DNA of 64,000 bases, from positions 186,001-250,000 of the forward strand of contig NC_042508.1 in NCBI RefSeq assembly GCF_003054445.1, written 5' to 3'. The position numbers and the translations under genes are program-made. Below, piece after piece: positions 12,930-24,917 of this stretch (position 1 is the stretch's first letter; the number at the start of each line of letters is the position of its first letter). Under the pieces are notes generated by a model that saw nothing but the letters and a program-made list of their open reading frames with translations, did not search any database and had not been told where the DNA came from. The stretch comes from Pichia kudriavzevii. Taxonomy: Eukaryota > Ascomycota > Pichiomycetes > Pichiales > Pichiaceae.

Positions 12930-14180
12930 TTGCCTCTAGGAAGTGCAAATGTAGCCTAGAGCAGGCTCGATCACTTCAGCTACTCAATGAAAGGCTGGTA
13001 ACTGCTCCTGTCTTAGCACTAACAATAATCGAAGAATGATACAACTTTAAAACCATCGCAATTGATATGTGGAACATTAAGGCAATTAAAACCAAGTATC
13101 AAGTTGTTGGCTGTACGGCAATACGGATCAAAAAGATTATTATATGCCAAATTTTGATCTTCATCAAGAAAAGAATTTCAAACGATCGTAAAGCTCTAAA
13201 TAAATTAAGAAGCTTACCTCTTCTAAAAACTATTTCTTGATTTAGACTGATCACCATTCGTTCGCATATCTGGAAAATCAGAAACAGTTCCGAGAAGGTG
13301 TATTAGCCAGATGGCTATTTTTTATCGTCCAATACGGGTCGACATTCAGTGTATTAAAAGGCACCCTGACAAGACACTAGATACCTTATTTCGATGACTG
13401 ATGATTTTGAAGCTGAATGAAATTGCCCTCTTGAAGAAAACATGACAGTCATTCAAGGGCATGGAAACAGAGGTTTCAACTGAGGTATGTGAATGACAAA
13501 GCCTTTTGAATCCTGAAATACGTTGCGTGAAAAAGACGGTTCACCGAATAAATGAGAATTAAACTTAAAGTTCCTATCTCCCTGAGAAAATTTTATTTTA
13601 TCTGGTAATCGGATGTAACGAGTATTCTCGCATATTTGAACCTAGCAAAGATATTGGGGGAAAAGACACAATTTGTCAACGCCATTATGACATCACAAGA
13701 CGTTATTTTAATACCTTTAAAATCTAAAAATTACTATCAAGAAGTTTCGTTTGAAATTGTATGATTGAGAACCAAAAAATATGTAGATATATGTGCGCTG
13801 TGTGCATAGATCCAAACCAACCAATATTGCCATACTTGGGGTTTTTTGGATGATTGTTTCAGATAGAGGGGTAACATCTACCAGTACATTCTACAAAATT
13901 TTCAACAAAAAAGGGATCATCAGTCCTGCTATATACTACCATTCATTCAGAAATGAAAGACCAGCCGAAAATGATAAGAGCTACAACGCTCTATTTTACT
14001 TGAGAAAACTATTTTATCAAGAACACGCTAGATTGGAATATCATCGGTTTGCAAAAGAATTCAGTCATTATTTAACTTATTTTGAAGGTATTGGCGCATT
14101 CCTGTTTAATATAGATTTCTTCAGTATCCAGAACAGCACCAATTTTGTCGTTGACTATTATATATTATATCATTAAAATC
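12930..14180 (+). mobile_element. Decayed Ty3/Gypsy pol remnant (left arm)
   Basis: Fossil traces in the order expected of Ty3/Gypsy pol: an RT/RNase H linker like 'LLNERLVTAPVLAL' near 13.0 kb, an RNase H block like 'DHHSFAYLENQK...ARW' near 13.25-13.35 kb, and an integrase-core block like 'IVSDRG....F..IF' with 'PAEN' in 13.79-14.18 kb. It is heavily broken (many interruptions) with no recognised gag or paired LTRs; the LTR-C copies b and c lie on either side in opposite orientations. It is much older in appearance than the core and 58-61 kb copies. An equivalent lies in the right arm. Family call is from motifs read by eye. Confidence 0.55.
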
Positions 14181-14646
14181 AACGATAAGAACAAAAAAGG
14201 AGCCAGATATTTGACAAAAATCCACCGCTAGACACAAGGTTAACTAAAAGGCACAAACGGGATATAAGAAGACGGATGTACCGGCACAACTAGGACGTGC
14301 ATTATCAAGTGATAGCCAACATTTTTGTATAAATAATACGTTAGTTTACCTTTCTCTGCTAACTTATAACAATCTACTCCTGTAGTACCTCGGGCCATGC
14401 ACGTCAGTGATAGAACTTGACTCATTCCCATTTGAGGTTGGTTTACATACATACAAAAAAAAGTATTATGCTACACAATCAATGGTTAAAAAAGTGCAAT
14501 AGTAACAACGATTGGTATCAAACAATGTTAAAATTACGCGCAACCATTGGAATTGCTGAATTTGGGTAATAGTCTCAGACGTTGCAAGATTATGGAAAAG
14601 GCACACCTCTGCCCTGTTCCCTCACTCTAGCGTATACGCAATTTAA

Positions 14647-14898
14647 TTAATTTCCAACTTCGTTACAATCATCATTGATGGCATAAACCAACTGATTTAA
14701 GCCTGAAAGAACCAAAGAATATTCTTTTCCAAGGTGTGATAATGCTACAGATTGTTTCCTTCTTGTCCAGATAGATGGGTCACTTTCTTTTCCTTCGACG
14801 ATACAACTGTTGAAAAAATTAAAATACGCTCGTGTAGCTTGCCAGCAATAAACTTTTAGAATTTTTGACAGCCACATTTGCTCTCCTACTGCAGTCAA
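14647..14898 (-). other. Unrecognised 83-codon open frame conserved in both arms
   Basis: I do not recognise this frame. It is almost unchanged in the mirror (27417-27644, 75 codons from another start), differing at one residue (Q/H) beyond the start region. That similarity is fully explained by homogenisation of the arms. It lies antisense to the Ty3/Gypsy remnant just upstream and could be a piece of another decayed element. I do not think it is a working gene. Confidence 0.25.
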
Positions 14899-15781
14899 AT
14901 ATATCTTTGGAAAACCAAATATTACTACCTAAATCACCAGCGATCTATCATATCATTACTTTTTCTTTATGTGAGAATCCCGAATTGGCGTTTATTGTAT
15001 TTCAATATTTTTAAGGTCTGATTACTTTTTTAGGGGATCAGTAAGGAACCTCTTTTGGACTATTCAGGTTAAAACACAACATTTACTTGCATCTTTCCTT
15101 TAGTTTCGATTTTCAACTACTTCGGGCGTCTTAAATAGTTCGCAGTTTCGAAGTTGTTTATACTCTTATAGGTAATGAGAACATACACATTAACTCATTG
15201 TGTTAAAAATAACCCCCTGGCAAGTAGGGTAAGTGAAAGTAGACCCAAATGATTTTTCTTTCTCTAGATAAGTGCTGCTCGTCCAAAACTTAAAAGGAAA
15301 ATATAATAAACGCGAAACTTTTGACAAGCTCATGCAATTAGTGGAAAATGAGAGCTATCCATGAGAATAACCTTCAAATGATGCTCAGTGAGGAATAGCA
15401 AAGGCCCTTTAAGGAAAAAAAACCCTTTTGAATCCAGACATCTCTGTAACATATGAAATACAAAGATCCGGGTTGACATTTACATTTACTTCAAGATCAC
15501 AGAAACAGTTTGTTTTTAAGTTACGTTTAACTTCTTTTCAATGATCAAAATAGAATATAAAAAAAGCTCTTAAGGCTGTCAAGCTAGATTAAGAGTATTG
15601 GAGCGGTATAAGAGGCCATTATAGCAATAGCACAAAGTAGTTTTAATGTACAGATTAAAGTAACAGCCAAAAAAAGATCCCTTTAGCTCAATGAGAATAC
15701 ATCTTGTATAATCATTTTTTGAAAACTTCATTAGAATTTCAAATCATGGGATATTTTAAGAGCTCGCCAAAAAGAATTTAC

Positions 15782-16073
15782 TGGCATGTATCAGTTCTAC
15801 CTTGGATAGCTATTAAAAGTTTTATTGGATAATACATGAACTCACATTAGAAAATGCAATTTAACATAATATCTCAATGAGTATTAGGTATGCACTAAGC
15901 TAGAAACACACAGCTCCGTTTACCATTGAATGATAAGAAATGTAACTATATGAGTCAGGGAATAGTAACTTCCTAAGTCAAACAGTACGCCCAATTCAAT
16001 GTGTTAAGCCTCATTGGGCCTAACCTGGGTTTATACCGCCTATTGGTGAACGCTTTAATTGTCTACGTCAACA
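15782..16073 (-). mobile_element. Solo LTR, family C, copy c (left arm)
   Basis: About 292 bp. On the minus strand it runs from TGTTGACGTAGACAATTAAAG to GATACATGCCA. It is the inverted partner of copy b. Its mirror is 26219-26510. Diagnostic bases (CACATTGAA, GAGTTCATG) separate c-type from b-type copies. Confidence 0.7.
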
Positions 16074-16404
16074 AAACTGATATAGGTAGTTTCACGTTGC
16101 AGAACCCTCTGGGGAGGAAAGCCTGCATTTTCCAGCCCATATTTTTTATGTCCACTTTTCCTGTCTGTATTCCTTAAGATCTTTCCTGTCTCCTATTGTT
16201 AATCGTTGAAGATGCATATGGGAAAAATCATGATGCTATAACTTAGCATATTTCAGGCAGGTATATTGAAGTTAATTTTATTACTACAAATAAAGATTTT
16301 CACATAAATAAGCTCGAAATATTCTCACCGACTTATGTCACTCGGCATTAGATGTGATATTTTGATTACTTTGAATGTGCACATGGATTTCTAAATGGCA
16401 AACT

Positions 16405-16680
16405 TGTTGATATATGTAATCAAAACATTGGCCAATCGGGCAACAAACACGCTTATCAGGCCCAATGAGGCTAATCGGACAGAATTCCGCGAAATAGCAG
16501 AATCAAGATCTTGCTATTTCCCAATCTTGATAGTTATTTTTACATTGCGTAGCTTAACGATACAAACCTACCTACGCGTACCTAACTTGTTACAGACTTA
16601 GTATATTCCTATAGGTATGAGTTTATTTCCTTTTGCTTAATTTGTTTTGATATGTAGTTTAATATTGAAACCTGTAAACA
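16405..16680 (+). mobile_element. Solo LTR, family C, copy d (left arm)
   Basis: About 276 bp from TGTTGATATATGTAATC through 'ACATTGGCCAATCGGGC' and 'GGCCCAATGAGGC' to CCTGTAAACA. It shares the block 'TTTTGCTTAATTTGTTTTGA' with copy a. It lies about 170 bp from tRNA-Thr, on its 3' side. The 68-codon frame inside it is an LTR artefact. Mirror at 25612-25887. Confidence 0.6.
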
Positions 16681-16848
16681 GCGGTTTATCAGAATAACAC
16701 CCATAAATATTTAACCTCCTAATAAACTAGTCCTCAGTTTTTGTTTTTTCCTCACTTTCAAGGGGGCTGTCGTGGCGTAATCAGGTCTGGAAACAATAGC
16801 TTCACTTAATACATAATATATGTTCTATAAAAAAGAAGCAAAAACAAA

Positions 16849-16921
16849 TGCTCTCACTCAGAGTCGAACTGAGGATCGCTACATTACTAGTGTAGCGCCT
16901 TACCAACTTGGCCATAAGAGC
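16849..16921 (-). tRNA. tRNA-Thr(AGU), left arm
   Basis: A 73-nt tRNA. Acceptor GCTCTTA pairs with TGAGAGC, discriminator A. Anticodon stem CTACA/TGTAG encloses CTAGTAA, giving anticodon AGT. The T arm has TTCGACT. No intron. Identical copies are at 25372-25444 (mirror arm) and 39659-39731. It lies 191 bp from the arm/core junction, with LTR-B directly upstream. Confidence 0.95.
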
Positions 16922-16932
16922 TTTGTTGTGGC

Positions 16933-17135
16933 TGTAAAATCGCACAAGTAGACAATCGGCATAGTGGAAGTTAGTTCTAGTAAAAGTAGTAACAGATGTC
17001 TCTCTTCCTCCATCTGCTCCTTTTACTCCCGATTAGGAACTATATCAGCTATATCAATTCTATATAACAGGATATCGTCTGCCTTATATACTTCACGCCC
17101 GCAACCTGGAATCACCCTCAGTTGCTACTCTTTTT
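16933..17135 (+). mobile_element. Solo LTR-like repeat, family B, spanning the left arm/core junction
   Basis: About 203 bp from TGTAAAATCGCACAAG to the T-run after 'CAGTTGCTACTC', aligned with 2743-2945. It starts 11 bp upstream of tRNA-Thr. Inverted-repeat identity with the right arm stops at 17112, about 23 bp before this repeat's end, so the junction falls inside it. Confidence 0.6.
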
Positions 17136-17194
17136 CGTATAGCAGATTTCTGTACGAGCTTATTACGTTTTAGGTCTTTATTTTTTTTATGCAG

Positions 17195-17219
17195 TTTTTT
17201 TTTTTTTTTTTTTTTTTTT
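17195..17219. repeat. T homopolymer tract, 25 nt
   Basis: An uninterrupted run of 25 T just inside the core, about 80 bp from the left arm junction, followed by a second T-rich block. There is no counterpart at the right junction. Tract length may be imprecise from sequencing. Confidence 0.85.
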
Positions 17220-17491
17220 ATTACTTTATTATGTTTTGTCTTTATTTTTTTTGGATCACACCTTGAAAAGCCCTCTCACATATCGAAAAAGGCCAAGAGT
17301 ACCGAGTTGTGGCTATTTCTAACTTACAAATGTCTCAATGAACTTAAGCTTGGCAAAAAACCTTGTACGACTGGTCAATAATTATATCGATATCAAAATA
17401 TCCAATTCAATGATAGCCAGTGTAAACTAGCTGAGCATGTTGCAGGTGCTTAATACGTGTATAAATGCACATGTATACAATGGGTATATGG

Positions 17492-17821
17492 TGTTGACAG
17501 GTGTTACATTTACTTTAGAGATCCCTATTGCAATTACTGATTGAACTATTATCAAAAGATCTTATACTAAATAACAAATAAAAACAAACTAAGTCAAAGG
17601 AACTAACTCGCTATTTAAAAGAACATCAGGTTTGTATCAATCTAGATTGATACACGTAGGCTGACGTTTCAAAGAACAAGGGAAGAAAACATAACTAAAT
17701 GAGCTAAAACATAGCTCGGCTCTAGTTCTGATTTACGCGTACGTATGCTGGACTAGCTGTATTGAGACTGATAAGGATATCCTTAGTTTGATGTTTAGTG
17801 CTTTAATTATATATCTAAACA
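17492..17821 (-). mobile_element. Solo LTR, family C, copy e (core)
   Basis: 330 bp whose plus strand begins TGTTGACAGGTGTTACA and ends TATATCTAAACA, giving TGTT...AACA termini. It is diverged from copy a but shares 'AAATAAAAACAAACTAAG' and the same order of blocks. It is the only LTR-C copy in the core and has no mirror. Same length as copy h at 57648-57977, which supports the limits. Confidence 0.6.
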
Positions 17822-20800
17822 ATTTTTATTTTGGGTGTCTGTTTCTTATTTTCCTAATATTACTAGAAAAATATATTCCAGGAAGATGTTTTTGAGTTGG
17901 TTCCAGCCAAGGCATCAAATATCGAAGGATTTTCTAATTAGCTCTGTTTGACTAAAGCAAAACGAGAAAATACTCATCGTGTTTGTAATAGGTAAAGCAT
18001 CTATTTTGCTTCTATTGTATTTAAGGAAATTAGAAGGTCCACTTCAACATCTAGTTGGGTCACAACCTTTCTGTATAATACTTCTTCACCAGGTACTATA
18101 ATTATCAACCTTATACAAAATCTGTTAATGCGCACGTGCCCGAAGCAAAATGTGTCAATACATTACTTTCACTTATACATTTATATTTTGTGCATGATCT
18201 TTGATTATATCTTCTACTATCTCTTTAAATAAGTTTTATTACACCCAAGGTGACTGGATGTTGATACCAAACAGTCCTCTAATTCATTGCTTGGGCTTCT
18301 AGACATGTCGTATGAGTCTGAGTAGTAAAAACATACGGTTTACAATCTGCCATTTACTATTTCGCTATACACATAGGTATTGCCTGACGTTATAACATAA
18401 CTCTATATTATTATTAGTACAGAATCTGATGTGCTAAACATATTATTTGCCTGGGTAACATTTTCAATAGTAAAATGAATTGCTATCAAAATAGCAACAT
18501 AAGTTATTATTAAAACTATTCATACAATTATACATATATATCTATTTTTTTATCTTTAAAAAAAAACTGGAATCTTCATCATCGTCTTTATTTTGTGTAT
18601 TATTGTCTTCCCCAAACTAGCAGTAGGCATATTCAGTACTTCCAGCAAAAAAACGTGGATGTAAATACGTCGTTTAATAAGTAATTTTTATCACTTTCGT
18701 CGATTTATGCCTTTTAGATACCCCTATTATGATGATGCAAACCATTTAAAACTTGGATTATATGAACCGTCATTGGAAAAATGATTAGTCTTCCTTTTCT
18801 AGTAAAATACCAATAGAATAACTTAAATAGCTTGATGCAGGCCACTTGTTGGTTCCGCAAATCCACATTTATATTCAGTACAGCCTTTACTATCTATCTA
18901 CTCTAAATAATCTTTAAAATCTACAACTACTGCCTTGTTTTTAATTCTATAGTTCTTAAAACAAATAATTGATCTATCAATAGATAGCCTAAGCTCCTAT
19001 TGTCTTTCCGTAGGTTTTTATCCAACCTAAACAAAATAACTAGACAACTGTTTATTATTGACAGCGGAGAAGTCTCGAGATACTGAAAAGGCAATGAAAC
19101 ATAAACTAAGTAGCAGCTTTTGACCTATTCTCGTGGTTTGGACTTAACTTAAATACTCCGGTACATTTTTCAAAAGTTTACAGGAAGACCTTTATTGTTA
19201 TTAAGATTATTGGGGTTTTTAAATAAATAGAAGCTCCACCTAAATCGCTTTTAGCAAACTTTAGTACAAATATACCTATTCTTTATTCAACTTCTTTCTT
19301 TGATTTCTTCTGCCCTAATATAAAAAATAACTAGGTCCTTCTATTCAGGAACAAAAATAGTTTAGATCAAGAAATAATTAGTTCCATAGCAAAGACTATT
19401 ATTAATATGTGTTATTTAGCGAGAAATTTTCTTTTTCAAACTAGAATAGACTCAGAAGGGCCAATTTGAAAGGTTACCCCTAGAAACACTACCACCTACA
19501 AAGAAATAGAAGAAAAATCCTAATACACAAATCGGTAAGTATGGACCTTTTGTTAGCTACTTGTGATTAATTCAAATAACTATATAGAAAATAAACTAAA
19601 GCAACAAGATTGGATCTAAGTCTAAAGAAGTGTACAAAGATGACTAGTTCAGTAGACTTTCAGTATTATAAACTCAATAGGCTAGGTGCTTTTAGTTTTA
19701 TAAAAGAATATGATACACATCTTAACTAGGAAGTGAGAATACCCTTTCTAGAATTAGATGTCGTACACACTACAGTTAGAAGTCCTGATCGAAACAGAAT
19801 TAGCTATTTATTAGGAAAATGAATAAAAGCGAGTGCCAGACTGAGAGGAAATAACCAAATGTTATACAAAAATGAAATTCAGTGCTCTATAAAGTGAGTT
19901 CAGCTTATTGATGGAAAACATCCTACAAGACCGCTGATATTCATACTTAAGAAAAATGATTAAAATTGTGTAAAACTTACATTTTTTTTCAACTCATTCT
20001 TTTTTTTCAGGCTCAAGTCTCTTGGCAAGTGGTGTGAGAACACAAAAAGATAATAAACTTCCAGGATTCAGTTCAAATTAGCTACAACAAATATAAGCGA
20101 GTAGTGTAACTCAACGTCCAAAATCTAAACAGAAAAATACAGGTGTTAGAATAGAGATGGGAAATTCACACGAAAGACGAGTAACAATGCACAATGTAAC
20201 AAAGAATCTACACCAGTTAAGCAGTGAATGTTTTAAAGGCCCATGACATTCCGGCAGTCCAATGAAAAAACTTTATGAATTAAAACTAAATTATATATAT
20301 ATAGCTTCCAGGCTTTAGTTAGCACATAAGATTATTAAATATAGTTTTGATAATACGGATCCCACTGAACGTTATGGTACAGAGTTTTAGCTTTTCAAAA
20401 TGGTGAATTGGCTGCTCATAATATACCCCACACCGTGTTTGTGTTGTGCACCTATTGTATCTATGATCAAGGTTCAGAAGTTGGTAGACTTAAAACCCCA
20501 ATTATTCAGAAGAAATACAGAGATACATCGATAGTTTCTGTCTAAAATTAGGGTAGCAAATGTAGAATTAACTCTGTATACTAGTAGGTCTTTTGATTTT
20601 TTTATCACTTATTAAGTTTCTTTGAACATCGTTATATGCTTGAACTTATAATGGCTGATAAAAATAATTAGCTTATAACTTCTCTACATAAATAAGAATA
20701 TATAGCTTGTCTATGAACGAAGTTTAAATAATTTCCTAAACTTTTTTCTATTCAATGCAAATAAGATACTTTTGATTAGCCATTTACTAAGATAAACATC

Positions 20801-21999
20801 GTTTACGCACCATCTAATATGTTTTAGAAAAAATAAAATAAAATTAACGAATGGAATAGTATATTGGAGTTAACAAACTTAGATTGTTAGGATGGTAGAT
20901 GAATTCCCTGCAGCATGACTCAGTATTTTGAACAAAAAACATACGGTGAAATGATGTGCTTATATTTGTGAAGGCAAAAAATGTGAAGAAACTTAAAGAC
21001 GCGATTTAAGGACTAGGCTGTCACTCAACTATAATATGGCGGATTTTTCATTTAGATTGGCAGAAATAAGTTTTAGATCATTCAAAGCATCTTTAAACAC
21101 TGATCCAAAATTTATATCATAAATGGTTCTGCTGTAGGCAGGTATTTAACTATCAGTGGGTTATATAAAAATGTATTATATAGAACGCCGCGTTACCTTC
21201 ATAGCTTGAAGTTATATGATTCTGCGGTCAACCATGGAGGCTATAACTAAGAAACGAAGAAGAGCAAAAGAATGAACTGGTCCCAGTGAAAAGTCATACG
21301 TGTTTACCACTACTAGGCTACATGTACTTTTTGCATAGTCTAGTTGGCAGAATCATTCTAATAGGAGAAGATGGAATGGGTCAATAAGAATAATAGATGG
21401 AAGTAAGTAAACTGAAAAGACCATGCAAACAGCAATGGAATGATTTCTATTTAGATCTAGAAACAATGAACTAAAAGAAAGAAAAAAATTTAAAGATTAA
21501 CCAACAAGTACGTAGTACCTGCAATGTTCGACTTCTTATTAGATAAAGATAACAAGTTAGTACAATTCAACTTCCTAACATCCAAACTAATATGGTGATT
21601 GTAGAGGGATATATTAAGAACACAACGACCAGGAAGACATAAATATATGATAAAATGAACTAAGGCTGCAGTGTGTACAAACACAGCCAAGAGAAAAAGG
21701 CATGCTCGACATGTTTATAAGTAAAAAAATAACTTTTGCTGAATGTTAGCAAACTGCTTTCGTTAAAAGGAAGAGCCGCGGCAATGGAATGGTTATCACA
21801 AATTAGAATATATTATGAATATTGTAGGGTATCATATGATAAGAAGGTTATATGCGCTGTTATCACCCTGAAAAAAAAAAGGTTCTGAGAGGTCCCCCAC
21901 TAATTAACTGATAAAGATTTACTGAAGAACCCACGGCCTAATTCTAAAGCTAAACTGAGAAAAACAAGTCACGAAACAGAAATCATCAAATTTGTGTGT
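17822..21999. other. Unexplained AT-rich core DNA
   Basis: About 4.2 kb with no convincing gene, tRNA or repeat. One frame near 19.6-19.75 kb has a faint 'TRLDLS...' resemblance to copia-type pol, which I do not regard as secure. Best candidate within the window for the centromeric chromatin platform. Confidence 0.45.
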
Positions 22000-24917
22000 A
22001 AAAGAAAGTCAGATCAACCAACAAAGAGCTCTCAGGAAGAACTTAGGGTACCTATACGTACTATTTTCGATGTTGCTGAAGAGAAACCTACTATTGCTCG
22101 ATATTTTAATACAATTGAACAAAGAATGAGAAACACAGAATTGTTACAACGGAGCCTAGGTGCTATTTCATGAGAGATACAGAGATAAAATAGCCTACCA
22201 ATCTGGCTATATCAGTACTTTGAATGGCATCCCTTGAATAGCAAGGTCCAACAACTTAAATCAACTGGTATAAACCACAACTCAGAGTTATCAATCAGCT
22301 ACTTTCAATATCAAGAAAGGTGTGTTAACAAGTTGGTTAAGAGAAATGAATCTTATCTCGCTTTTATCTACTCGATTGTGGATAAATATGTGGAGAAAAC
22401 GGCTTTTTCTACTGATTTTGACCATTACGAATGGATGATAATGCCGGTTGGACTAACAAATGCACCTGCGACTTTTCAACAGATGATGGATAATGTCTTG
22501 CCTGAAAGAATAGATCGATTTGTCCAAGTGTATTTAGACGACATTTTTATATACTCCGAAGATGTTGAAACTCACGGTAAGCACGTGAAAGAAGTTTTGT
22601 CGACACTAAGAAAACATAAACTAATTACGAAAAAGTCGAAATGCAGATTCTTTTATCAAGAATTTAGGTTTTTAGGACCAGTTGTTACACCAATTTGTAT
22701 TCAAACCGCTCTAGAGAAAATAAAAAAGGTAAAGAGTTGGCCAACACCAAAGACTGTCAAAGAAGCACAAAGTTTTATTGGTTTAACTTCGTACTATAGA
22801 AGGTTTATTAAAGGGCATTCCAAAATTGCTAATCCAATTCATAAGTTCATAACAAAACAAAGTAAATGGACAAGTGAACAAGACGAAGCCTTCAATCAAC
22901 TAAAGAACGCTTTGATATCAAGTCCCACCTTGGTGCACCCAAGTTGATCAGGCAATTGTAAATTTGTTCTACATACCGATGCGTGTGGAGTATCATTAGG
23001 TTATACTCTAGAACAGTTGGACGAAACAGGTAAATGACGAGGTGTAATTGCTTACGGTTCAAAGAAGCTAGTTGGAAGTCAACTAAATTATGGAATATAT
23101 GATCGTGAATTTATGGCTATTGTTGAAGCATTAAGAACATGGAGATATTATCTCATGGGAAGACATTTCATTGTTATGACGGATCACAAGAGTTTAATTT
23201 ACTTAAAAAACCAAAATCTCATAGACTCCACTAAAGTGGCTAGATGGATGGACTTTTTACCACAGTTTGATTTTGATATTCGTTACTTACAGGGAAAAAA
23301 CAATTCCGCTGCTGATGCGTTATCTAGATACCCATATAACCACGAAAACAACTTAACGCTAGCCAAAATCAAATTGGCGTTGCTGGAATTGACGTAAAAA
23401 GAGGAGGATGAAACACAGAGACATTCCTTGACACTAGGTATTATCGAAGCCCATCAAGATTTAAAAAAAGAAATTATTACGGGTTATAAAAAAGATACTA
23501 ATTATGCCTTGATATTCAGAACTTTGAGAGAGAAAACAAAAGTTCCAGTTGAGATAAAAAATCATATCAAACATTTCTGTTATCAAGATGATGTACTTTA
23601 TTATAAGACATTAGAGTCTCAAGATTTCTTTAGAGTAGTTATTCCAAACTACAAGAAACTACTGTATAGAATATTCAAAAATGCACACGATTCCAAAGAT
23701 GCTCGTCACTTTGGTGCATGGAAAACTTATTTGAATCTCAAAGATAGTTTTTATTGGTCATCTATGTTGGCACAAATTAGAAAATGGGTAGAAACCTGTC
23801 GTATCTGTCAACAGCACAACACCAACACTAGAGGAAGACAAGGGTTGTTTTCCCCTTTACCAATCCCAACAGGTCGCTGGACCGACATTACGATGGATTT
23901 CATTACAGGCTTACCTAGATCGGGAACAGGTTACGATATGATCATGGTTGTTGTTGATCGCTTTTCAAAAATGGCACATTTTATACCAACGCACAAAAGA
24001 CTTAATGCTGCAGCATGTGCTCGTTTGTTTAGTGACAAAGATATTCGGTTTATGAATAAGTTCTGGCAAACATTACATTATCTCAATGGTAGTTCTCTAT
24101 TATTTTAACTACTGATCATCCAGAAACTGATGGTCAAACCGAAAGAGTCAACTAGATCGTTAATCAGTTACTTCGGAAATATTCTTCAAACGATCAATTA
24201 TCCTGGAATGAGCATCTATCTATGTGTGAACTTAGTTACAATTCAACGTACCAAGATTCCATTAAAGCAAGTCCTTTTGAAATCGCCTACGAGTATGAAC
24301 CGAACATGATTAGAAAAGTAAATAGCTGGGATTTGGAGGATAACAAATATTCACCTAACGCAGAAGAATTTGTGAGACGTGTGAAATTGATTTTACAGCA
24401 CACTGGATAATATTGTAAAGCACAATGGCGACAAGGAAAACACCATAATAGAAAAAGAAGATACTTTGAATATAAAGTTGGTGACTTAGTGTTAGTGCAT
24501 CAAGATGCCTTTGGTGTGAATATAAGGTACACAAAAATTCAACCAGTATGATATGGGCCATACAGACTAGTCGAGAAAATAAACGGCAATGCTTATAAAG
24601 TCGATTTACCGGTTATTAATTTGAAGGATCGTGAATCAAATGTACAGTGGATTGAATACTATAAAGAAAACCCCAATATTTACCAGGAACCGCCTAGAAC
24701 AGAGCGTGAGATGTTGGCAAGAATTAACGAACTGAGTGGTATCGGTGGATGGTCAGAAGAACCAGGCAAAGAAAAGACTTATGATGTCTTCTGGAAAGAC
24801 TGTGATCAAACTCTAGCAAGAAAGGTACCTGAACGAATATTCAATCAAGCAGATTTGTCACTACGTCAAAGCCTAATGTACAATGCCAAATTGATCCAAG
24901 AACACGAACAGGTTTGA
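22000..24917 (+). mobile_element. Broken Ty3/Gypsy pol in the core
   Basis: Fossil LTR retrotransposon of the Ty3/Gypsy family. Parts in order: reverse transcriptase with 'VYLDDIFIYSEDV' (about 22.35-22.95 kb), RNase H with 'MTDHKSLIYLKNQN' and 'ADALSRYP' (about 22.96-23.35 kb), integrase zinc-binding region with 'CRICQQH' and catalytic core with 'WTDITMDFITGLP' (about 23.45-24.4 kb), and an integrase C-terminal region to about 24.92 kb. No gag, protease or paired LTRs were recognised, so it is truncated at its 5' side. It is broken by several interruptions (about half a dozen). Protein similarity is still strong, so it looks younger than the remnant in the arms. It is clearly related to the 58-61 kb copy but not identical. 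Confidence 0.9.

Larger units (their letters stand above)
3590..17112 (+). repeat. Left arm of a 13.5-kb near-identical inverted repeat (candidate centromere)
   Basis: The whole segment matches the reverse complement of 25181-38692. Mirror positions sum to 42282 at the outer edge and 42293 at the inner edge, so only about 11 nt net of indels have accumulated over 13.5 kb. Short frames such as 4398-4652, 10337-10606 and 13793-14176 have mirror copies differing by at most a few residues. The outer edge is at TAAAGACT (3590); the inner edge follows CAACCTGGAAT (17112), inside an LTR-B copy. Contents: LTR-C copies, a decayed Ty3/Gypsy pol, tRNA-Thr and LTR-B. The rest (about 3.6-10.1, 11.3-12.9 and 14.2-15.8 kb) shows no recognisable gene. 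Confidence 0.97.

Noticed and set aside
4398-16601. Many open frames of 60-130 codons in the left arm with near-identical mirror frames in the right arm
   Set aside because: Their conservation is explained by the inverted repeat as a whole; non-coding stretches between them are equally conserved, and codon use and start contexts look random. Some lie in LTRs or in the Gypsy remnant.
19600-19900. Faint copia-type pol resemblance ('TRLDLS...') in the core
   Set aside because: Only a few scattered residues match, with no supporting motif in order; not enough to call an element.
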